A stretch of 64,000 nucleotides of DNA, taken from contig NW_020194684.1 of assembly GCF_002865645.1 (NCBI RefSeq), positions 4,503,952-4,567,951 on the forward strand. The letters are read 5' to 3'. This stretch comes from Hyaloscypha bicolor E (Eukaryota > Ascomycota > Leotiomycetes > Helotiales > Hyaloscyphaceae). The notes beneath the pieces are model-generated. The model saw nothing but the letters and a program-made list of their open reading frames with translations, did not search any database and had not been told where the DNA came from. The position numbers and the translations under genes were made by a program. This document shows, one piece after another, positions 1-10,200 of the stretch (the first letter of the stretch is position 1; each line of letters starts with the position of its first letter).

Positions 1-1202
1 AATGTGCTCGAACTGGTCTGCCAAGTTCGAAACACGGCCGCTGCCGATGACTCCGTCATCATATTCGAATTTGAGCTTCAGACCGTGCTCCTCCAATTCA
101 CATTCTAGCGTCAGGGCGTAAGTTGTGAAGTCTCCGGAGGCAACCTCTTCTGCATCGTCGTCATTGTGAGCAATGAATAGCAAGCTCGCTAGATCCTTAG
201 TCTCCTCGAAAGGGTGGATCAGTAGTAATGATTGGAAGTTGCAAGCCTGCCTGCATTCGTTGCTGATTCGTGAAATGTTCTGCAAACCTGTTTGTTCGTA
301 CGGGATCATTTCTGTCATCTCTCTTTGGACTTGATCCAGATATGCTTCAACAGACTGCTCCCAGTCGAAGACCGTTCGTACAGGCAGAGTTGTGAGTGTG
401 GGACCTGTTATCTCATTGATCTGATGAACTGCTGCCTGGCGACCACTCATCGTTACACCGAAGATCACGTCACTCGAGTTCGTGAGGCGGGCTGTGAGTA
501 TCGACCACGAGGAGCGGATTGCTGTAGCAGCAGTGATGCTCGATCGAGGCCAGGTGATGTCTTCGATATGATGAATGACATATGACTCCGCCCTTGGCTG
601 ATGCGTTGCTGAAGGTAATGTTGGAAACACCTGCGCTTCTAGTCCAGCGAATTGTGCTTGCCAGAAGCTGTTGGCATCTCCCTCCTCGATGTTGAGAATG
701 TGTTTGACGAAGCGGTTGAATGGAGGAGCAGGCTGCAGAGCAAAAGTATCCTGGTAAGCCTGGTTTAGCCTGTCCATGATGAGCCTCATTGACGATCCGT
801 CGTAGAGTGCGTGATGAATTGTCCATGCGAAGCAATGTGTTTGGCTCTGATTGTTCTCGGAGATGTTAGCATATCGTACAAGCGGCTTGCCCAAACCAAT
901 TTCTGCCTTTTTGTCGACTTCCTGATACTCGCTGACACTGAGGTGATGAGACCATTGAACATTGTGATCAAGAATGACCTGCACAAGTCCTTGATCCGCA
1001 AGATCCACGATCCGGGAGCGCAGAGTTGGTGTCGTTCTCAGCACCTCCTCCCATGCCCGTTGAAATCGTGCAAGATCGACTGAGCGTCGCAGAGGCAGAA
1101 TATACTGAGCAGTATAGTCGCCAGCTCTTTTTGCTGTGAGCGCTAGAAGTCCTTCTTGCAGCGGAGTGCACGGAAAGATGTCTTCTATTCGAGCAATGTC
1201 AA
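1..1202 (-). other. NRPS domain C4 (condensation, cut by window edge)
   Basis: It begins at DIFPCTPLQEGLLAL and keeps HHALYDG (His4114-His4115; 799-816). About 400 residues are visible, up to the final DDGVIGSGR region, so nearly the whole domain is present. What follows (another module, a terminal cyclising end, or a release domain) lies outside the window. Confidence 0.9.
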
Positions 1203-4200
1203 CTCGACACAGTTCTGCAGCTTGTTCCAATAGCTTTCGAGGATCCTTTCTGGTATTTAGTAATGAGAATGGCGGGATGTCGTCCTCATCGAGACCGGAG
1301 ACTTGACCCGTCGATCTTGCCATGTCCTTGAGTACGGGCTGCTTGAAGATACTTGTGACCGTTAAATGAAGCCCTACCTTACGAGCCAGGCCCACTAGTT
1401 TCATGGCTCTGATTGAATTTCCTCCAATTTGGAAGAAGCTGTGATCTGCTTTGATGGTGCCTGACGTCTTGATACCAAGCACTTGAGCCCAGAGGCTTCG
1501 CAATTGCCGCTCTGTAGCTGTACAGGGTTGTTGGCCTCCGTCACTGCCAGAACTGAGCGCCATAATCTGCTCGAATGTCAGCTTCTGACCAATTTCGCGG
1601 AGCCGGCGACGATCAGCTTTCCCAGTAGTCGTCATAGGCAACCCCTTCAGCACCAGGTAGGCAGATGGAGTCATGTGAGCCGGAACGTGCGCTGCTAGCC
1701 TCTCATTCAGACCTGTGAGGATCCTGGCGCTCTGTCCAGTGCCGTCGAGTGCACTGTCGTCAGCGTGTCGCTCATTGACCACATGAATGAAAACCATGAG
1801 GATCGATGTATCGCTTTGGGACGGTGTGAGTATCTCAGCGAACACATGGACTTGCACATCAGCAATGGCTATGTTGTTTCGAACATGATACTCGACGTCG
1901 CCGAGCTCTACTCTTTGTCCATTGATCTTGACTTGAGCATTATTGCGGCCAACGAAGGTCATGGTCCCATCTGGCTCATATCTCACGAGGTCTCCAGTCT
2001 TATACAATCGACCACAACGACCAGGGTGACTTGGAGCGCCTGACGAGGCGTCGTGCGGCAATCCGCGGACAAGCCATAGAGGATTTTCGATGAAAGCTGT
2101 CTGCGTTCTCGACGCATCTCCAAGGTAACCGGCGCCGATGAGCGGTCCTTCTAGCAGAAGCTCTCCAACAACACCTATTGGTACAAGCTTGTCGTGGTTG
2201 ATAGGCTGCACGATCCAAGTGCACAGTCCGAATCCGCGGCCGATGTTGGCAACTTGTGCTTCAGTCTCGCCGATTCTCGCGAAGGTTGCTTTGACACTGC
2301 ACTCAGCAGGACCATATGTATTGAGAACAATCGCTCGTTCGGCCCACTGAGCGCCGATATGGGTAGGTAGGGCCTCACCGCTGAACAATAAGTGGTTTAA
2401 GGCAGGGAGATCAGCCGGTCGTATAGTGCTTATGACGGAAGGTGTCAGATCGACAAAATTTGCCCTGTACTTCAAGAAGGAGTCGGCCAGATTGTCGATC
2501 GCTTCTGTTTCAGATGGGATGCACAGGCATCCGCCACTGGTCATAGTGTGTAAGAAGTTCGACCATGTGACATCAAAGACATACTTGGCGAAGTCGTACA
2601 CCCGCGAAGTGCTCTTGAACCCCATAGATGCCTGCTGGTGCTGAATAGCACTGCTGAAGTTAGAGTGCGTGGTAATGACACCTTTAGGCACTCCAGTACT
2701 GCCAGATGTGAACACGATATACAGCTGATCCGAAGGTTTCACCTCTGGCATCTCGACTACCAGCTCTGCTAGCTGGTTCAGATGCACATCGCTTATGACT
2801 ACCATTGGCCTGTCCGTGAGCTGCTTGGCCAGTTCAGTCTGCGCAACAGATGCCAGTACCACAAGTGGGTGCACCTGTTGTACGATACTGCGCAGACGCT
2901 CTCTAGGAAGAGTGCAGTCTATTGCTAATGACGCTGCGCCTGCCTTCATGACCGCAAACATTGATACTGGCATCCATTTCGACTTCTCGAAATAAAGGGG
3001 GACAATGACCTTGGGTCCCACACCAAGGCTGACCAGATGCTGAGCAAGCTTGTTGGCAGCAGCTTCAAGCTCGCTATAAGTGAGATCGCCATCCCATGCG
3101 CATATGGCAGGCGAGCTCGGGATTCGTCTGGCTACATCAGCAATGGCATGATGTACCAACTTGTCGACAGTTTCCGGGACTATCTTGTTCCAATTCCAGA
3201 CATCTCGCAGATCGTCCACACTCGCAGATTGTGTTGCAGTAAGTTCCTGTAGTGTCCTGTGTGTGGCTGTCGAAGGTCCAACAGTTTCAGTGACCAGCGA
3301 GATGATAGTCGACTCCAAGAGTGAGATAACTCGACGTGCTTGCTCGGAGTCCATGCAGGCTAGACGATATTCTGCAGTCACGCGGACAGCCATCTTTGAC
3401 TGATTAATGTTGATAGTGATGTCGTATTCGGTTGGATCACGCCAATCAACTTCGATGAAATGCAGCTCCTGATGCTCTGGATCTTGCTCGTCCACGCAAT
3501 CTTCTTCCTTCTGGAAAGACATGATGGTATTGAATAGTGATGACAGACCAAGCTCGTGCTGGATCTCGGCGACGGAGCAGTGCTGAAAGGCCATGTCTTC
3601 CAACACTTGCTCATAGATATAGTGCACGAAGCCCCTCTCATCATGCTGTCGGCCAAGATCAGCACGACAGATCATCACATTTGCATAGGCACCGATGGAC
3701 TGATCGATGCCTTTGACAGGCAGTTGACGTCCAGAGGCCAGATATCCGAAACAGACTCTGTTAGATGCGACATAAGCTGATAGCACTAAAGTCCATGCGC
3801 TTTGAAAGAAACTGGCGAGCGTGACGGCCTGCAATTTGCAGAATCGCTCAACAAGCTTGAGGGTCTCCGCTCCAATCTCAAGAGATATGACACCATTTGG
3901 CTGAGAACTTATAGCTGGTGTATGGCCCCTAAGATGAGGGAATGTGCAAGGTTCCATATTCGACAGCTTATCCTTCCAGTACGCCGTCCTCTCGATCCTT
4001 GAATGGGCTGCCAAAGCCAATGTGAAATTCTGAGTAACATCTTGAAGTTCCCGGACATCGAGCTCTCCTGAATATGCTTGCACCCAGTCCTTCATAGTGA
4101 TAGCAGTCGAGGCGCCATCGCATATGGCGTGACTGATCTCAATCTGGCACAGGATGTATGGCTGACCAGAGATACTGCAAAGTGTGAGTCGATGTGGAGG

Positions 4201-7200
4201 TCGAGGTTGAGTATAGTCGACCCTCGGCAGACGCTTCACTGTGTCGAGCGCTCCTTTATAGCTCTCACTTTCGACAAGGAGGACGTTGCCACGGTGCGAA
4301 CATAGAACAGCGGAATTGAAGGCACTACGAGTGGCATCCATGCTTTCAATGAAAACGGTTCGCAATGCCGAATGACGTGCGATCAATGCTTGCCAGGCAT
4401 CGACGAGCCTACTGATCTCGATGCGATGTGATTCGCGTGGCACGATCTGCCAGGTCTGAGAAGTCTCGTATGACCCTGTGCCTTTTGTTTGACTTAGTAG
4501 GATGCCATCGACCATCGGAAGGCATGGTAGAACGTCCTCGATGTGAGAATCGTTGAGTAGCTCAAGGTGCGGTAGAATTTTGTTCTGCAATTCGTCGAGT
4601 CCACTGTAATTAAGGCTTAGAAACTTGAAATCACACAAAGTGCGCGATGTCGGTCTGCCGCGCAGTTCGTTGCAAAGTGATTGCAATGATGGTACGATCT
4701 GTGCGATCCAGGCCAGAATCGAATCTTGGTGGTCGATGTGTCGATTCCAAGCAAAACAAAACTTGGCCACTCCAGCCTCAATGATGACATTGATGTCAAA
4801 TAGGACAGAGGTTGGCATGTGCGGACTTGTTGCAGGCACAGCGTCATCAAGATTTATGGCAGTGAAGAGTGAGTCTGTTCGCTCAAGCTGTTGAAACTGG
4901 CCGTGATAGTTGAATTGGACCTCCATGGGAGAGCTGTGCGACTCAAAGGCTTTGATGCCATCCGGGTTCAAGAACCTTGAGACCCAGTATGCCAGTCCAT
5001 TGGTCGGCAGATGTCTTCGAGCATCTTTGACTAGTCTCACTGTGTGCACAACGCTATCGTCTACGCTTCGATCCACGTGTAGAGGACTGAGCGTTGTGAA
5101 CCAGCCAACAGTCCGAGATAGATCGATAGCTGTGTCCGTTAGTGGTTCACGGCCGTGACCCTCGTTGAAGATGGTGAGTCCTGTCCGTTCAGGAAATGAG
5201 TGGAAAAAAGCATCCCATACTGCAGCTAGGATGATATCAACAGGTTCAGAATTGAATGCAGTGTTAGAATCCTTGAGTAGCAATGATGTCGTGGCAAGAT
5301 CCGCCTCGAAAGTCTTCACAATGTGGTCGTGAGTAGTATTAGAAGTCTGCTCGTTGAAGTTCCAGAAATCCAGATTATCATGTACGTTAGTAGTCGAGAG
5401 GACTTTCTCGGGTGAAAATCTTGGCGACCGTGCTTCTTCGGCTTGCAGTTGCGTCCAAACCTGGAATGGAGTGCTGTGCATGAGCTCCTTGTCTGACAAC
5501 AAGGCTTCCAGGTCGTCCAGTATGATCCGCCATGAGACCAGATCAACCACCAAATGATGGGCAACCAGGATGAGATACTGAACGTTTTCAGTGGTCAGGT
5601 GATAGAGTGCTGTGGCAAAGACTAGGCCCTGCTCAAAGTTCAGGCTTCGGTGGAGCTCGATAGCATTTGACTTGATCTCAGATAAGCTCTGAGCATCCGC
5701 AGAGCTGAAGTTATAGACAGCGTTTTCTACCCTAGGAGCGCTTTGCGTCCAGCCGCTCTTGGACGTCGTGAACCGCACACGAAGCATGGAATGGTGTTGA
5801 ACAATCTTGCGTATAGCGACAGACAATCTCTCAGGAGGCACGAAGCGACTCATCTTGACATAGAAGCCTTGGTTGTAGTAGTGTCTTTCATTGAGATGTT
5901 CCTCCCGTGGCGCTTGATCAAAGAACCACCTCTGAATTGGTGATAGACTGAAAGCCTTGTCAAGGACCTCGACATGGGTCAAGACAGGTGTTGCGGCATC
6001 CATTGAGGCGGAGTCTGCCACAATACTTAGGGACTTGCCCTTCAGCAGGCTAGAGACTGAGAGTGTCAGGCCTAAAGTACGACAGTAAGGCGACAGACGC
6101 ATTGCTGATATCGAATCACCGCCATTTGCGACAAACGAGCGCTGTATATCAATCTCGGCTGGCGATAAGTTCAGGATGTCACCACAGGCGTTGCGTAGGA
6201 TATGCTGTCTACGTGTCTGAGGCTCGGCAGTCGTGGACGGGTGACTCATGGTGTCGATCTTGGCAACAGTCTGCGAGTCTAAATGGCACAGCCAGTCTTC
6301 TAAGAGATGTCGATTGAGCTTTCCTGAAGCGTTGAGAGGCAGATCCTTGAGTGGTACCCAGATAGAAGGGACCATATATGGCGGCAAATACTCTCTCAAC
6401 AGAGCTTCGAGGTCCTGAATGTGCTGTACAACACTGGGATCAGCCTCTGCATCGATCAACTCGATAATAGCTGTAGTTTTGCTTGTTTGGCGACTATGGA
6501 TGTCGAACACTCCCACCAACTTCTTCGCAAAGGGACGGGTCTGAGGATACAGAGCTGCTGACTGGCGTGTGCGTACATGACGAGCCATGAAGCCCTCAAT
6601 CTCTGCAAGCTCGACTCGTTGACCATGAATCTTGATTTGGGCGTCCTTTCGGCCAATGAACATGAGAGTGCCGTCCAGATTATATCTCACAAGATCACCA
6701 GTCCTATAGAAAGGACCCCTACGATCTTGCCCAACAGTACTAAGCCAGGGTGGTCGCTTGATAAAGGCTGCTGCTGTCTTTGCTTCGTTACCAAGGTATC
6801 CGAGCCCAACGAGAGGTCCTTCCAGCACCAACTCCCCTATCGTGCCGATTGGGACGAGAGTTTTGCCCTCTTCAGTATCTGTGATCCAGGTCAAGCAACC
6901 AGCTCCGTGACCAATATTTGGTTCGCCCTCGTGATTGGGATCGATGGTAGCAATAGTAGCGGTAGGCGTGCATTCGCATGGCCCATACGGAAGTTTGACA
7001 TCAACGAGCCGAGACCATCGTTTAGCATACTCAGAAGTCAGTCTCTCCCCTCCCAGAATCAAAGTGCGCAGGGATGCGATAGTGCTGTCGTCTAAAACTG
7101 TGGCGGCAGACGGCGTGATATCGAGGATGGTTGGGTTGAATCGCTTGATGGAAGCAGCCAGATCGTCGCTACGTTCTCGTTCCGAAGGAATGCAAAGACA

Positions 7201-10200
7201 GCCGCCAATGGTGAATGCGCTCATGAAGTTGACCCAAACAGAATCGAAAGCGTAAGAACCAAAGTCGTATACTCGCGCATCGGAGGTGTAGCCATGAGCT
7301 TGTCTCTGGTAGCGCAAGGCGCTGCACACATTCGAATGGCTGATCTGAGCGCCTTTTGGTGCACCAGTACTGCCAGAAGTGAAGATCAGATACAGCCTAT
7401 CTGATGGCTGGACTCGTGGCAAGATCGCCTCAGTAACAACGGAGCTGGCGATCTCTCTCATCAGTTTGTCATTGAGCACGATGGTTGGTGTGTCGCTGAG
7501 GCTGCTCACAAGCTTTTCATCGCCTGCTGACGTGATGAACACGACAGGCTTGATCTGATCGAGAACGGACTTCATGCGTTCTGGTGGCTGGCGCGAGTCC
7601 ATCATGACCGATGCACCACCTGCCTTCATCACACCCAACATCGCAACAGGAGCCCATTTGGACTTCCTGAAGTACAATGGCACGATTGCATTCCGATCCA
7701 CCCGTCGACTAATCAGATGCCTGGCAAGAAGGGAAGACAATTCGTCGAACTGTTGGTATGTGTAATCACCATCCCATGCGTTGATGGCCACGGCCTGAGG
7801 CTGCTTGCGAGCTGTCTCGGTGACAAGGTCATGCAAGCAGGAGTCGTCAGCTTCTGGCAAGACCGCATTCCGGCTCCATATATCATGGGTGTCTTGCTCA
7901 CACAGCATGTTGAGTCTTGACAGACATTTGCTGGCGTTGCTTGATGCACATAGTTGCTGAATGACATGCTCGAGCTGCACTGCTAGTCGCTGGACTCGGT
8001 CGGCATCGATCACGTTGGTGTCATGTGCGGCTCGCAATCGCAATCCGTGTCTCTGAAGATCGCATTCAAGCGTCAAAGCGTGCGTATCAGCCACTGTAAC
8101 ATGCGTATCGTCCGAACCATCTTCGTCTCGCTTGCTGATGAACCAGCGGCTGCTTGTACATTGTTGTCGGGGTTCGTCCTCCTCGGCAGCATGTACAACG
8201 AGCAAGGTCTGGAATTGGCATGCTCTTTCAGCCTCGGGACTTATGCGTCGAATGTGCTGCAGGCCCATCTGCTCGTATGCGATCATCCCTGCTGATTGTG
8301 CCTGAACCTGCCGCAACAGCTGCTCGACAGTCATCTGCGACCAGTCAAGAGTGATCCGCACAGGAACAGTAGCTATGGTTGGTCCCATTATCCGCTCAAC
8401 ATCGGTCACGGCAGCCTGTCGTCCAGCTACGGTGACGCCAAAAATGACTTCGGCGCCATCGGCATACTTTGACGCCAAGAGAGACCATGCTGCTCGCAAT
8501 ACACTGGACGGCGTAATTCCTGTGTCCGGCCAGTGCGGCACATGGAGGTGTCGCTTGATGAATGCCGTAGAAAGTGGCTGGTAAGTGTTTGAGGGTAGTT
8601 GCGGAAAGATCTGAGCTTCTAAGCCTTGGAACTGCTGCTCCCAGTACTTTGCTGCAGCGCTCTTGTCGATCTCAGTGATGTGTTTAACAAAGCTCTGAAA
8701 GGGTGGCGAGGGGAGGAGAGGAGCCACAGGGCCTTCGAGTCGTTCCAGAATCAGAGGGATCGACCAGCCATCATAAAGAGCATGATGGATGGTCCACACA
8801 AAGTACCGGCTGCCGTCCTCGGGAGTCCGCAACACTGTATATCGTGTCAATGGGGTGCCTAGACCAGTGGCGAGCTCGCGATCCGCTCTTTGATAGGTGT
8901 GAAGAGTCATCGTGTCGTTCCGGCGAGTCCATTTGGCCGGCTGACTGATGATAGTCTGTATAAGACCATATCCAGGTACGTCGATGATGCGAGTGCGCAG
9001 GGTGGGTGTCGCTTTAACGACAGTCTCCCAAGCTTGCATGAACTGCTGGACATCCGCAGTTGGTTGAAGCATGTAGACGAACTGTGCGACATAATCTCCG
9101 AAACGCCTGCTTGTAAGTGCGAGCAACCCTTCCTGCAATGGTGTACAGGGAAAGGCATCTTCCACTTGAGAAGCCTCCACATCATCGAACAGGCTGGCAA
9201 TCTGCTGTCTCAGATGATCAGCAGTGCTACCTGCCTTGAGAATTAGCGTAAATGGTGCAATCTGCTCTGGTATATGATTGCTCTCAAGCATCTGAGCGGC
9301 AAGGGCCATGTCGCTCAAGATTGAGTGCTGAAAGACCTCTGCAACCGACAAGGCAAGAGCCTGTTTACGAGCAGCAGCGACAAGCCTCATGGCTGATATG
9401 GAGTCGCCGCCAATGCACAGAAAACTGTCAGTCGCACTAATATCCATGGCTTCCAGACCCAGCACAGCTGCCCACAAGCTTTGCAGACATATTTCGACAT
9501 CTGTAGAAGGCTGTCTCTTTTCTGAAAGCGATGAATCAGAAGTTGTCGCAGCCACTTCTTGAAAGCTCAATCTTTGAGCTATAGTCTGGAGTTTGCGCCG
9601 ATCGGTCTTACCACTGGGCGTAGTCGGAATACAGTCCAGCGGGATGTATGCTGAAGGAATCATGTAAGCTGGAATACGAGGACTGAGTCTGCTATTGAGA
9701 ACGTTCGTGAGCTTCTTGAAGGCTGCATCGAACGCCATGTCATCGAAAGAAGACAGCTTGTGGATTTCCAGAAAGGCAACGAGCACTTCCTTATTGCTTG
9801 CTTGCGGCTTTGCGACTGTCGCGACAACGTCAATATCTTCACTGTGCTCCAGACATGCCTTAATGTGGTGCTCAATGTCGCCCAATTCGACGCGTTGGCC
9901 GTTCAGCTTGACCTGAGAGTCCCTCCGCCCGAGAAATTCTAAGGCGCCATCGATGTTGTACCTTGCGAGGTCTCCAGTCTTGTACAATCGGTTGCGACGA
10001 CCTTCGGCGCCAGCATTTGTGGGATTTTCGAGAAGCCAGGCTAAGTCGTTGACGAAGACGGTCGCAGTGGTTGCAGCTTTACCAAGATAGCCAGCTGCGA
10101 CAAGAGGACCTTCAAGCAGGAGCTCTCCAATACAACCTCTGGGCACAAGCTTGGAGTCATCGGAAGGGTCCACCAGCCATGTGTTTAGACCGAGACCTGT

